NCBI GenBank assembly: GCA_012840405.1
Contig: DULM01000149.1
Span: forward strand, 1 to 40,027
DNA from: Syntrophomonadaceae bacterium
Lineage (GTDB): Bacteria > Bacillota > DSM-12270 > Thermacetogeniales > Thermacetogeniaceae
DNA length: 40,027 bases
Direction of reading: 5' to 3'
Notes under the pieces: model-generated
Database searches by the model: none
What the model saw: only the letters and a program-made list of their open reading frames with translations
Told to the model about the DNA's origin: nothing
Part shown: one piece after another, positions 27,086 through 36,907 of the stretch
Position numbering within the stretch: position 1 is the first letter of the stretch
Layout of the letters: each line of letters starts with the position of its first letter
Program-made: the position numbers and the translations under genes

Positions 27086-27901
27086 TCATTTAGCTCTGCC
27101 CAAATTATCCAGGAAACGCAGCAGAGAATTGTTTTCTATAATCTCGGTAAGTGAATACTTCTCAGTAAACAGATGCAGCAAAAGCAAAAACCCAACCAAA
27201 ATCAGTTGAGCTGTAAAGGGCATGGTCCAGGCACAGGCTAAACCCAGGGCAGCACCCATCAGATTAGACCCAGTATCACCGAGCATCCCCTTTGCCTTCA
27301 GATCAACAGGAAATAGGGCTAATAGGCCGCCAGCTATAGGGGACAGCAGAACCAAAGGCATTTTACTCCAGTAAACAGCCAGCAAAATAATAAACCACAG
27401 ATAGAACACCTTGATCGCCCTACCAGGACGCAGATCCATCAGATTGATGGTATTGGCAGCCAATGCGATCAATAAAGCTGCAGTCAATATCTCCCACCAG
27501 GGCTGTGATTTCAGCAACAGCAATGAAAGGAACAGGGCTCCCAATCCCCCTCCTAAAGCCTTTAAGGCACCTGTGGTAAGCCTCCCCTGAAACAAAGCGC
27601 CAAAATGCCCTTTCAGCCCACGGCTGTCCCTGGACCCCAGCAGATCATCGATCAGGCCCAGCAGGGCAAAAAACAGAACAGCCAGCAGAAAAGTAAGAAC
27701 AGCTTCTGCTGAGAACCACTGCAGCAAAAGAAATGCTGCCAAGAGGTAAACAACAACCAGAACTAAACCAATGCTTACAGGAATGGATTCCTGGCGAAAG
27801 TTGGGGCGAACAGCTCCTGTTTCCTGAAGCAAATAAATAAAAAAAGGAAGCAGTAGCAAGGTTAGAATATAACCCACTCCCACTCCAATTAGTATCTTCA
27901 T
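27086..27901 (-). CDS. MraY/WecA-like glycosyl-1-phosphate transferase family membrane protein
   Basis: LLGLIDDLLGSRDSRGLKGHFGAL...ANTINLMDLRPGRAIKVF...GMLGDTGSNLMGAALGL. Confidence 0.8.
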   Translation of the reverse strand: MKILIGVGVGYILTLLLLPFFIYLLQETGAVRPNFRQESIPVSIGLVLVVVYLLAAFLLLQWFSAEAVLTFLLAVLFFALLGLIDDLLGSRDSRGLKGHFGALFQGRLTTGALKALGGGLGALFLSLLLLKSQPWWEILTAALLIALAANTINLMDLRPGRAIKVFYLWFIILLAVYWSKMPLVLLSPIAGGLLALFPVDLKAKGMLGDTGSNLMGAALGLACAWTMPFTAQLILVGFLLLLHLFTEKYSLTEIIENNSLLRFLDNLGRAK

Positions 27902-28569
27902 TGAGCCACCTCTTTCCAGGAACTGATCAAAGCCAGCAGAACATCTTTGAACTGCCTGCCCCGGTGCATAAAACCGGAAAGATCCCTGCCGGTGACCCGG
28001 TGAAACATTGTTGTGGGAACCTCCTGGATGCGAAAACCGCAGCGTGCTGCCTTAATGGTCATAGCTAACTCTACACCATATCCGGAAGCAAAGGGTGCCA
28101 CCGCATCCAGTACCTCTCTGCGCATAACCCGCTGGCCTGAAAGGGGAGCTTCCAGCCGCAGCCCTGTACGCAAATAGATCCCGGTGCGGGCCAAACCTTT
28201 GACCAGACCAAACCCTCCTGCTTTTTTAACAGGAGGGAAGGTAGCAATAGTCATGTCTGCCTTGTTATCCAAAACCGGGCCTGCCAGTAACTCCAGTTGA
28301 CCTGCACTTTCACCCAGATCCCCATCCAAGAGAGCCACCACTGGTTGATTAATATAGGGTATACCCCGATTGAGGGCCTCCCCCTTACCATAATTAGAGC
28401 CCAAGCTGATTACCTGGGCACCTGCTTCCTTTGCTTTCAGCGCTGTTCCATCCTGGGACCCGTCATCTACCACTATCAACTGCCCAACATGAGGAACCTT
28501 GATAGCTGCTTTCACTGTCTCAGCTATTAAATCTTCTTCATTATATGCTGGAATCAATACACTAATCAA
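27898..28569 (-). CDS. Family 2 glycosyltransferase
   Basis: ISVLIPAYNEEDLIAETVKAA...VDDGSQDGT...GKGEALNRGI...ALLDGDLGES. Confidence 0.92.
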   Translation of the reverse strand: MISVLIPAYNEEDLIAETVKAAIKVPHVGQLIVVDDGSQDGTALKAKEAGAQVISLGSNYGKGEALNRGIPYINQPVVALLDGDLGESAGQLELLAGPVLDNKADMTIATFPPVKKAGGFGLVKGLARTGIYLRTGLRLEAPLSGQRVMRREVLDAVAPFASGYGVELAMTIKAARCGFRIQEVPTTMFHRVTGRDLSGFMHRGRQFKDVLLALISSWKEVAQ

Positions 28570-28584
28570 ATCAAGGTCACTTCC

Positions 28585-29457
28585 TTACTCCAAAGGGGGA
28601 AGAAAACTTTCTGCGGTCTCTTTAATTCCATAATGCCCTGGATAACCGTTCATCGCCTGTATTAAAGCCAACTGTCCATGGGCTGTGTCAATATTATCGA
28701 CCGTTGTCAAATGAACATTCTTATAATAGCGAATATAAGAAATCTCTACATCACTGTCTTCAGTCCCGTAAACAGTGCAGCCTGCTTTCTGCAGTGATTT
28801 TATCAAATTCAGATCAAAGATCTTGGCATAATTCTCATCTTTATTATGACTTCCCCCGATCACAATTACATCCTGCAGGGGATGGCCATAGGTCCCTGTG
28901 ACACTGGCGATCTCATTGTCATCTAAAAAAACAATTAGATCGCGGTGTGCTCCTGTGGCCACCGCTTCTCCCAACAGTTTAGCCAGATTAGCCAGGTATG
29001 CATCAGGATCGGGGTCATCTTTACCCAGCATCCCTGCTGTTTGTTTGCTTAAACTGGAATCTTTAAGCAAGCCCAGATTGACCACAGTAACCGACTGTAG
29101 ATCGGCTCCTGCAGATCTGAGAGCACTGAGCAAGCCGTCATGTTCTTTATTATAGTTGATATCAATCACAGCTATTTTACGTCCTTCAAGCTTTCCCCTC
29201 ACAAGTAAAGGTAATACACTCTCATCGAATTTCTGGTGGTTGGCGATCACTTCCTGAGCCTGCATGAGGGCATCAGCATTCACCTTATTTTCCTCACGCA
29301 AAACAGTAAATTCTTTTTCCAACCCTTCGATCATCTTCTTCTGCTGCTGGGTAATCGCATCACTGCTGATCATTGAAGTGCCGATCAAAATCCCTAACCC
29401 TAAAGCCAAAAATACAGCAGCCAAAGAAGCAATGTGATATCTAATATCAACAATCAA
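28585..29457 (-). CDS. steB: MctB/SteB-like copper transporter-family (DUF3186-type) protein
   Basis: MIVDIRYHIASLAAVFLALGLGILIGTSMIS start typical of the family; next to SteA-like gene. Confidence 0.8.
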   Translation of the reverse strand: MIVDIRYHIASLAAVFLALGLGILIGTSMISSDAITQQQKKMIEGLEKEFTVLREENKVNADALMQAQEVIANHQKFDESVLPLLVRGKLEGRKIAVIDINYNKEHDGLLSALRSAGADLQSVTVVNLGLLKDSSLSKQTAGMLGKDDPDPDAYLANLAKLLGEAVATGAHRDLIVFLDDNEIASVTGTYGHPLQDVIVIGGSHNKDENYAKIFDLNLIKSLQKAGCTVYGTEDSDVEISYIRYYKNVHLTTVDNIDTAHGQLALIQAMNGYPGHYGIKETAESFLPPLE

Positions 29458-29504
29458 GCTAAAAAACTCCTTCCGTTTTCCTCCATAACCGGCTATAAAT
29501 CCTA

Positions 29505-30626
29505 TTATATTCGCAGCAATAGCTTAACCTGCATAATCAACAGCTTAAGAAAACCCCTGGTAGCTGGAGACATAATAACGATCACAAAAATAGGTAGCAA
29601 GGCGGCAAGAAATATCTGTAACACATGTTTCAGCTTCAGCCCCTGCCGGTAAAGTTTGCTTACTCCTTTAGCATCAACCAGCTTAGAACCAACCTTGAGA
29701 CGCACTAAAAAGGTGCTAGCCATCCCTGGACGGCCCTTCTCCAAAAAATCGATCATATTGGAGTGGGTCCCTACAGCCACCATCAATTCAGCACCATGTT
29801 CATAGGCCAGCAGGAACGCAATATCCTCACTGGTCCCTGGAGCTGCATAAACAACAGCATCCAAACACAGTTCCTTAACTCTCGCTAAACCTGGTGCGCT
29901 TCCATCTGTATAGGCATGAACCACAAGTTCAGCACCACACTGCAGCGCTTTATCAGAAACACTATCCATATCCCCTACAATAATATCAGGTCGATAACCC
30001 AGTTCCAACAGGGCATCAGCCCCACCATCCACACCGATCAGCACAGGTTTTATTTCATCGATATAAGATTTCACTGTAAGAATATCATGCTGGTAGCCGG
30101 CCCCACGCACTACAATCATGGCATGCCGGCCCTTTAATTTTGTTTTTAATGGGGGCGCGGGGTATTCCCCCAGAATTAATCCCTTTTCCCTGCGGGCATA
30201 ATCCAGGGTATTATCAACAAACTTGGCCAGTTCATGCTTAACATTATCCTGTGCTGCAGCCATTTTCTCCCTGACTGCCTCTTCAGTGAGGAGAACAGCC
30301 CGGGCCACAAAAACACCATTGCAGAAAATATCCTCTCCGGAGATGACAACCTCATCCCCTTCGCGGATCATCTGCATCACATCCTGGCCCGCATTATCAA
30401 GAAGCGGGACCCCTGCCATGATTATCTTAAGAGGACCCGCATTAGGATACCTGCCGGTTATTGATAAACTAGCATTGATGATTGCTTTTGGCCGACAATT
30501 GATCAGTGATTCTGCGGCCAACTCGTCAATATCTGTATGATCAATAACAGCTATTTCATGATTAGACAAGCGTTTGACGAGGTTTTTTGTGCGAACATCA
30601 ACTCTTGCCTTTCCCTTAATCTCCAT
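29505..30626 (-). CDS. steA: SteA-like putative cytokinetic ring protein (thiamine-pyrophosphokinase-like fold)
   Basis: GKARVDVRTKNLVKRLSNHEIAVIDHTDIDELAAESL...LIGVDGGADALLELGYRPDIIVGDMDSVSD; C-terminal TM segment. Confidence 0.85.
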   Translation of the reverse strand: MEIKGKARVDVRTKNLVKRLSNHEIAVIDHTDIDELAAESLINCRPKAIINASLSITGRYPNAGPLKIIMAGVPLLDNAGQDVMQMIREGDEVVISGEDIFCNGVFVARAVLLTEEAVREKMAAAQDNVKHELAKFVDNTLDYARREKGLILGEYPAPPLKTKLKGRHAMIVVRGAGYQHDILTVKSYIDEIKPVLIGVDGGADALLELGYRPDIIVGDMDSVSDKALQCGAELVVHAYTDGSAPGLARVKELCLDAVVYAAPGTSEDIAFLLAYEHGAELMVAVGTHSNMIDFLEKGRPGMASTFLVRLKVGSKLVDAKGVSKLYRQGLKLKHVLQIFLAALLPIFVIVIMSPATRGFLKLLIMQVKLLLRI

Positions 30627-30697
30627 GACCTAACCCTGCCTCGCCATTCTGACTTGCTATTAATTTTATACCAATTAATATTTGCATGCAAGTTTGC

Positions 30698-31465
30698 CTA
30701 ACTGACCTTGGTTCCCACCCTCAAGCGGTCAGCAACCATAGCAATAAACTCTGAATTGGTTGGTTTTCCCCGTTCCACATCAATAGTGTACCCAAAGAAT
30801 TTGTTCATTAGTTCCACATTGCCCCGATCCCAGGCCAACTCGATGGCATGACGGATTGCCCTTTCCACTCTGCTGGGTGTTGTGTTGTATTTCTCGGCTA
30901 TAGCAGGGTAGAGTTCTTTAGTGACAGCACCTAATAGGTTCATCTCTTCCACAACCATCAATATAGCATCCCTGATATATTGATAACCCCTCACATGGGC
31001 TGGAACCCCCATTTGGTGCATTAAATTAGTGACCTCAACATCCAGGTTGCGGGTTTTGGGGATAGAACTTTTCACATTCCCCACCTGATTATTGGCCAAC
31101 TGCCGCACCCTGTTGGCCAGTATCTCCAGGTCAAAGGGTTTGAGGATATAGTAATTGGCACCTAACTCCACCGCACGCCTGGTCATCGCCTCCTGTCCAA
31201 AAGCGGTGAGGATAATTACCCGCGGGCGGTCCTCACCATAGTCCATAGAAAGCTTCTCCAGCACACCAATTCCATCCAAATGAGGCATAATCAGATCCAG
31301 AATAATCACATCCGGAGTTTCCTCATTCAACATCTCTATAGCCTGTATTCCGTTATGTGCCACCCCGCAAACAACACAATCCTCAAGGCCATCAAAATAT
31401 TCTTTCAAAATTTCGCAAAAATCCTTGTTATCGTCCACTATCATTATCTTAATCTGACTTACCAA
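30698..31465 (-). CDS. spo0A: Sporulation master regulator Spo0A
   Basis: Receiver domain [20 protein letters not shown]...[22 protein letters not shown]-terminal [32 protein letters not shown]-type DNA-binding domain ([29 protein letters not shown]). Confidence 0.98.
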   Translation of the reverse strand: MVSQIKIMIVDDNKDFCEILKEYFDGLEDCVVCGVAHNGIQAIEMLNEETPDVIILDLIMPHLDGIGVLEKLSMDYGEDRPRVIILTAFGQEAMTRRAVELGANYYILKPFDLEILANRVRQLANNQVGNVKSSIPKTRNLDVEVTNLMHQMGVPAHVRGYQYIRDAILMVVEEMNLLGAVTKELYPAIAEKYNTTPSRVERAIRHAIELAWDRGNVELMNKFFGYTIDVERGKPTNSEFIAMVADRLRVGTKVS

Positions 31466-31521
31466 AGAATTTCGCCCCCTACATACAAATTACTTTATGT
31501 TATATCCTTTAATTTTATAGT

Positions 31522-31551
31522 TACTTCGACACCCCTACAAATATTTCCTTC
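31522..31551 (-). promoter_or_regulatory. Putative sigma-H promoter with overlapping 0A box upstream of spo0A
   Basis: Minus strand GAAGGAAAT-N12-GTCGAAGTA; TGTCGAA 0A box at 31525-31531 overlaps the -10. Confidence 0.6.
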
Positions 31552-31604
31552 ATCGAAATATAGGAGAAGATGACTTATTATAGATTTATAAAGATATTAA
31601 AAAA

Positions 31605-32948
31605 CTATACTGCCAGTCTCTCCTGATAGGGTGTCATACTTGTTCTGCCCGGCAGCAAGCCGGCTTCTTCCAGCATCATCTCAGCAAATACCCCATAGCC
31701 CTTGGCAGGGTCATTAACCAATACATGGGTCACCGCACCCACCAATTTCCCTTCCTGAATTATGGGACTTCCGCTCATCCCTTGAATGATGCCGCCTGTC
31801 CGGCGCAGAAGGTCCGGGTCAGTGACCTTGATGATCATAGATTTCCCATCAGCCCGTGGTCTGGGAAAAACAGTTTCAATGTTTACTTTAAAAGCTTCAA
31901 TGGTACGATTATTGATAACGGTGAGCATAATTGCTGGCCCTTCTTTAACCTGGTAACTCATGGCCACCGAAATCGGTTCTGGGAATAAGGGATTGGTCAC
32001 TCCCTGCTGTAAACGGCCAAATATTCCGTATGTGGTGTTCTTACTTATTTTCCCTGAAATATCATTTCCACCGAAGAAGCCAATTTTTTCGCCGATTTTA
32101 CCCCGTTCACCCTTTTGGATTGCCTGCACAACAGCAGAAACAACCCTGCCATCTTGAAAGACCATGGAATCCTCCGGGCCAGAAGTAGTGATCATATGCC
32201 CCAATGCTCCAAATTTTTTTGTTTTGGGTTCGACAAAAGTAAGGGTGCCTACACCGGCAGCAGCATCACGCACCAGAAGTCCGATGCGGTAGCGCCCGGT
32301 TTCACCACAGAACTGGGGTCTTATTTTTACTTCGCTAACCTTTCCCTTGTATTTGATCTTAAGCCTGATCTGTTTTTTCTTTCTGGCCTCTTGATCGATC
32401 AAATAGCTTAACTGGCTATCACTCTGTACCGCTGTACCCTCAACTTTCAAAATAACCGTTCCCGGCTTAAGACCAGCATCCTTACCGGGTGATACTTTGC
32501 TGCCATCCTGCAGTGTAATCTGAGAGTAACCCATCACCATAACACCCTCTGCGTTGAGTAGGACACCGATAGAGTGGCCTCCCACCATCACTTTTATAGG
32601 GGATACCACCTGCAGGGTAACTTTTTTGAAAGGGATCACACCAAAAAGGCGCAAATAGAGGTTGATATTCCCTGGAACATCAGCGATCAGAGAGTCATTC
32701 TGCTGCAGGATTTTCTGATTTGACCCATCCTGTAATTTTAGCTTTTCTTCCCCTTCAAGCACCAGAGCAGTAAGCTTCTCTGATAAATAAGCTGGGAAAA
32801 GATTTTCCAGGGCCACTCTATCCCCCACATTAACCCGCAGATGTGCCGGATTGGAAGCAGCAAATTGAACCAGGATTAGATAGCTTGATACTGTGAAAAT
32901 TACAAAGAAAAAAAGACCAATTATCCTTTTTAGGTTTGTGGTCTTAAT
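31605..32948 (-). CDS. spoIVB: SpoIVB peptidase (PDZ/S55); extends upstream of the tracked ORF (31605-32828), apparently from a non-canonical start
   Basis: MVGGHSIGVLLNAEGVMVMGYSQI, PDZ KDAGLKPGTVILKVEGTAV, TGGIIQGMSGSPIIQEGKLVGAVTHVLVNDPAKGYGVFAEMMLE; upstream in-frame KIKTTNLKRIIGLFFFVIFTVSSYLILVQFAASNPAHLRV encodes the expected N-terminal TM. Confidence 0.85.
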   Translation of the reverse strand: MKTTNLKRIIGLFFFVIFTVSSYLILVQFAASNPAHLRVNVGDRVALENLFPAYLSEKLTALVLEGEEKLKLQDGSNQKILQQNDSLIADVPGNINLYLRLFGVIPFKKVTLQVVSPIKVMVGGHSIGVLLNAEGVMVMGYSQITLQDGSKVSPGKDAGLKPGTVILKVEGTAVQSDSQLSYLIDQEARKKKQIRLKIKYKGKVSEVKIRPQFCGETGRYRIGLLVRDAAAGVGTLTFVEPKTKKFGALGHMITTSGPEDSMVFQDGRVVSAVVQAIQKGERGKIGEKIGFFGGNDISGKISKNTTYGIFGRLQQGVTNPLFPEPISVAMSYQVKEGPAIMLTVINNRTIEAFKVNIETVFPRPRADGKSMIIKVTDPDLLRRTGGIIQGMSGSPIIQEGKLVGAVTHVLVNDPAKGYGVFAEMMLEEAGLLPGRTSMTPYQERLAV

Positions 32949-33036
32949 CTTGCTTCAACTCCTGTGTGATCTCCTGGTCACACTCTTCCTCCGCAATTGT
33001 TAAAATAACCTTTTCTTAAAATCTTTATACCCTGAA

Positions 33037-34722
33037 TTATCCCTCCTCTCTAAATTTTAAAATCTGCCGGGCATGATTCAGTGTTGCCTCTTCATCTGCT
33101 GTACCGCCCAGCATGCGCACAATCTCAGTTACCCTCTCATCAGATTGGAGTTGTTTTACATTAATCCTTGTTTTTCCACCAGCAGCGCTTTTGCTTATAT
33201 AAAAATGGGTCTGTGCCCGCCCAGCTATATGTGGGGCATGGGTCACACAGATAACCTGTTTGTTCTGTGCAGCATAATAGAGCCGTTCAGCCACTGCTTG
33301 TAATGTCAATCCACCGATCCCAGCATCAATTTCGTCAAAGATCAGTGTGGGAATTTGATCATTATCCGCCAGAACCACCTTTAATGCCAGCATCACCCGG
33401 GACATTTCTCCACCTGAAGCAATTTTGGACAGGGGTTTCAGCGGTTCCCCGGGGTTGGCACTGAACAGAAACTCCAAAATATCATAACCTGCAGCTGTTG
33501 GTTCAGCTGACCGGCTAAAACCTACCTCCAAACGGGCATTTTCCAAACCCAGGGTGCGCAGTTCAGCAGCCACAGCTTCGCTCAGCAAGTGCGCCCCTTC
33601 CTGCCGCATAGCACTCAGCCTGCCGGCTTCTTCTTCATATCTCTCCAATGTTTCTCTTAATTCAGCTTCAAGCTGCTCTTTGCGCTGTGCTGCGCCCTCC
33701 AACCTTTCCATCTCCGCTGCTGCTTCCTCCCGAAAGGCGCAGACCTCTTTGAGGGAAGCACCATATTTGCGCATCAGATCATGGAGAGCGAAAAGCCTTT
33801 CCTCAACATTCCGGGCGTGATCCGGATCAAAATTCAACTGTTCCCTGTAGGAACGAAGCTTAGCAATGATATCCTCTAAACGATATAAAAGATCCTCGAT
33901 AGATGAAGCGAGTTCCTCCACTGATTTGTCGATACGGGCTATTTCCCGGATCTTTGCTGCGGCTTCTCCCAGTTGATCATAAGCGGGAGGGATCCCTTCG
34001 CCATCTGATAACTGTTCAATTGCTTCCTGTACAAAAACTGCTAATTTTTCACCATAGCGCAGGCGCTCCCTTTCTTCACGCAGTTGTTCCTCTTCTCCGG
34101 GAACGGGATTGACCTGGTCGATCTCCTGCAGGGCAAAGCTCAAGTAATCCAAACGGCGCTCTATTTCATTTTCGCTCAACTGCTGCTGCTTCTGCTCTTT
34201 TTTCAGCTGCATCAACTGTTTATATAATTCAGCCACTAGCTCTCTCTGCTCCAACACCTGAGAACCGCAATAGCGGTCCACCAGTTCCCTGTGCTCACTG
34301 ATCCGCAATAGTGATTGGTGCTCATGCTGGCCGTGAATATCCACCAAATACTCCCCAAAGGGCCGGTACATGCTGAGGGGAACAGCCCGTCCATTGACAC
34401 GGCAAATACTCCTCCCCTCAACACTTATCTCCCTGGTCAGCAGTAGAGTATGGTCTTCACTTACCGGTAACCCTAGAGAAAGCAGTTTTTCTTCAACCCA
34501 GGGACAGCGGCTATAGTCAAAAAGGCCCTCTACCTGTGCTTTTTCCGCACCCTTTCTCACCAGGTCGCTGGAAGCCCGCATCCCCACCAGCAGATTCATA
34601 GCATCTACTATAATTGACTTACCTGCACCTGTTTCTCCGGTAAGCACATTCAATTGGGGCCCGAACATCAGCTCAACATTTTCAATCAATGCAAAATCCC
34701 GGATCACAAGCTGAATCAGCAT
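33037..34722 (-). CDS. recN: DNA repair protein RecN
   Basis: MLIQLVIRDFALIENVELMFGPQLNVLTGETGAGKSIIVDAM...ASGGEMSRVMLALKVVLADNDQIPTLIFDEIDAGIGG. Confidence 0.98.
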   Translation of the reverse strand: MLIQLVIRDFALIENVELMFGPQLNVLTGETGAGKSIIVDAMNLLVGMRASSDLVRKGAEKAQVEGLFDYSRCPWVEEKLLSLGLPVSEDHTLLLTREISVEGRSICRVNGRAVPLSMYRPFGEYLVDIHGQHEHQSLLRISEHRELVDRYCGSQVLEQRELVAELYKQLMQLKKEQKQQQLSENEIERRLDYLSFALQEIDQVNPVPGEEEQLREERERLRYGEKLAVFVQEAIEQLSDGEGIPPAYDQLGEAAAKIREIARIDKSVEELASSIEDLLYRLEDIIAKLRSYREQLNFDPDHARNVEERLFALHDLMRKYGASLKEVCAFREEAAAEMERLEGAAQRKEQLEAELRETLERYEEEAGRLSAMRQEGAHLLSEAVAAELRTLGLENARLEVGFSRSAEPTAAGYDILEFLFSANPGEPLKPLSKIASGGEMSRVMLALKVVLADNDQIPTLIFDEIDAGIGGLTLQAVAERLYYAAQNKQVICVTHAPHIAGRAQTHFYISKSAAGGKTRINVKQLQSDERVTEIVRMLGGTADEEATLNHARQILKFREEG

Positions 34723-34731
34723 AGATAAACC

Positions 34732-35184
34732 TCACTTTAATAACTCTTCCAGCCGGGATACCACCTGGGGAACAGCATCTCGGGGCTTGATGATCATCAA
34801 AATGGTATCATCTCCGGCAATGGTTCCCAGTAATTCCTTCCAACCAACCTGATCCAGGGCAGATGCCACATTATGTGCTGCACCAGGCAAGGTTTTGACC
34901 AGGATCAGATTTTCGCAATCATCAAACTTCACCACATTTTCCCGAAACAAACGGCGCAAACGGTCATGGCCCCGTGGGTGATCAAACTGCTGCGGCCTGG
35001 CATAGCGATAAGAATCAGGCCCTGTCGGTACCTTAACCAACTGTAATTCTTTAATATCCCGTGAAATAGTTGCCTGAGTGGTCTTGATGCCTCTAGCCAA
35101 CAGTTCTTGAGCCAACTGAGACTGGGTGGTCACAGGTTTTTCAGCTATTATTTCTAGTATCGCCTGCTGCCTTAGCGGTTTCAT
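34732..35184 (-). CDS. argR: Arginine repressor ArgR/AhrC
   Basis: RQQAILEIIAEKPVTTQSQLAQELLARGIKTTQATISRDIKELQLVKV; GTIAGDDTILMI. Confidence 0.97.
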   Translation of the reverse strand: MKPLRQQAILEIIAEKPVTTQSQLAQELLARGIKTTQATISRDIKELQLVKVPTGPDSYRYARPQQFDHPRGHDRLRRLFRENVVKFDDCENLILVKTLPGAAHNVASALDQVGWKELLGTIAGDDTILMIIKPRDAVPQVVSRLEELLK

Positions 35185-35208
35185 AGGATACCATAATCCT
35201 CCATATAA

Positions 35209-36060
35209 TTAATTTCCTCCCCGAAATTTTAAGCGCAAAACTTCGGAAAAGGATCTCTTTTTTACCTTGACAAGTTTAGTATAAACATCTGCTTTGCGGA
35301 CCACAACACTATCATTCTTTTTTAAGGGAAATCCCACCTGTCCATCGATGGTGAGCATTACATCACTGCTATTTGTTCTCAAAATAATTCTGATCTCCTG
35401 ATCATCGGATAGAATAAAGGGCCTGGCATTAAGGCTGTGGGGGCAGACCGGTGTGACAATCATTACTTCCAACTGAGGGTTAACAATAGGGCCACCTGCA
35501 GAAAGTGAGTAAGCAGTGGATCCGGTTGGAGAAGCGACAATAAGGCCATCTGCTCGATAGGTTGCTAAATATTCGCTGCCTAAATAGGTTTCCAACTTGA
35601 TAATCCGGGAAATGGGGCCATTGTTGATTACCACATCATTGAGAGCAATAAAATCCTTGAGTGGTGAACCATCACGCAGGACCCTGGCTGCTAGCATCAT
35701 ACGGGACTCGATTTCATAATCATCCTTGATCAGTTTGTTCAAAGCAGGGAAAAGATCAGGTACCTCCAAATCGGTCAAAAATCCCAAATGGCCAAGATTA
35801 ACCCCCAGAATAGGAATCCCTTTTTCAGCAACTTGACGGGCAACCCCTAGGATTGTTCCATCCCCCCCAAGGGTCATGACCAGATCAACATCCTCCTGAA
35901 AATCGATTTCAGGGCAGTCAAAGGAGGACATATACATACTCTCTGTAGATTGAGGGACAACGACCTTTATATCCCTGGCCTTAAACCACTCCATGAGGGA
36001 TTGTAGAAACCTGCCCCTTCTTATTTTGCGCATATTGACAACCAAGCCTACCTGTTTCAT
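35209..36060 (-). CDS. nadK: NAD(+)/NADH kinase (canonical locus)
   Basis: VMTLGGDGTILGVARQVAEKGIPILGVNLGHLGFLTDLE...SPTGSTAYSLSAGGPIV; between tlyA and argR. Confidence 0.96.
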   Translation of the reverse strand: MKQVGLVVNMRKIRRGRFLQSLMEWFKARDIKVVVPQSTESMYMSSFDCPEIDFQEDVDLVMTLGGDGTILGVARQVAEKGIPILGVNLGHLGFLTDLEVPDLFPALNKLIKDDYEIESRMMLAARVLRDGSPLKDFIALNDVVINNGPISRIIKLETYLGSEYLATYRADGLIVASPTGSTAYSLSAGGPIVNPQLEVMIVTPVCPHSLNARPFILSDDQEIRIILRTNSSDVMLTIDGQVGFPLKKNDSVVVRKADVYTKLVKVKKRSFSEVLRLKFRGGN

Positions 36061-36070
36061 CTCCGCCTCC

Positions 36071-36901
36071 TCAAGTAGACTTGCAGTGCCGATCTAATAA
36101 TACAGAGTGTGCCAAATCAACCACTGCTTCTACATCTTTTTGAAAATCACGCTCTATCCCATCCTGATCGGCCGCAAGCCATAAAAAGAATTCTAAATTG
36201 CCATCTGTTCCGGTAACAGGTGAATAGGTCAACCCTTTATATGAATAACCACACTCCAGGGCCTTTTGGATCACATCAAGGAGAACCTGCCTGTGTACCT
36301 CAGGGTCCCTGATGATACCACCTTTACCCACCTGTTCTGGCCCCGCTTCGAACTGGGGCTTGACCAGTGCAAGCACTTCTCCACTGCTGTGCAGCAGTTC
36401 CCTTACCGGTGAAAGCACCTTTCCCAAAGAGATAAAGGAAAGATCAAGTGTTACCAGATCCACTTTCTCTCCCAGTTGCTCAGGTGTTAAATAGCGAAGG
36501 TTCACCCTTTCCATAACGGTGACACGAGGATCCTGGCGGAGTTCCCAGGCAAGCTGTCCATAACCCACATCAACAGCATACACCCTTTTGGCACCTAGAC
36601 CTAAAAGGCACTGGGTAAAACCACCTGTTGAAGCTCCTGCATCCAGAACCAACCGCCCCTGGACAGGTATTTTGAATTCCTTCAGTGCACCCTCCAGTTT
36701 AAGGCCACCACGGCTCACATAAGGACAGGGATCCTCTTTTACCCTGATCTCCCCCTGGGGGTCCACAAAGGTTCCAGGCTTCTCTATTCTTTTTCCCTCA
36801 TAATAAACCACACCTGCCATCAGGGCACGCCTGGCACGCTCACGGCTTTGGAAAAAGCCCTTTTCCACCAGGAGTTGATCAATGCGTTTCTTCTTACTCA
36901 C
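36071..36901 (-). CDS. tlyA: TlyA family rRNA 2'-O-methyltransferase
   Basis: S4 domain KKRIDQLLVEKGFFQSRERARRALMAGVVY; VLDAGASTGGFTQCLLGLGAKRVYAVDVGYGQLAW. Confidence 0.96.
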   Translation of the reverse strand: MSKKKRIDQLLVEKGFFQSRERARRALMAGVVYYEGKRIEKPGTFVDPQGEIRVKEDPCPYVSRGGLKLEGALKEFKIPVQGRLVLDAGASTGGFTQCLLGLGAKRVYAVDVGYGQLAWELRQDPRVTVMERVNLRYLTPEQLGEKVDLVTLDLSFISLGKVLSPVRELLHSSGEVLALVKPQFEAGPEQVGKGGIIRDPEVHRQVLLDVIQKALECGYSYKGLTYSPVTGTDGNLEFFLWLAADQDGIERDFQKDVEAVVDLAHSVLLDRHCKST

Positions 36902-36907
36902 TGTGTT

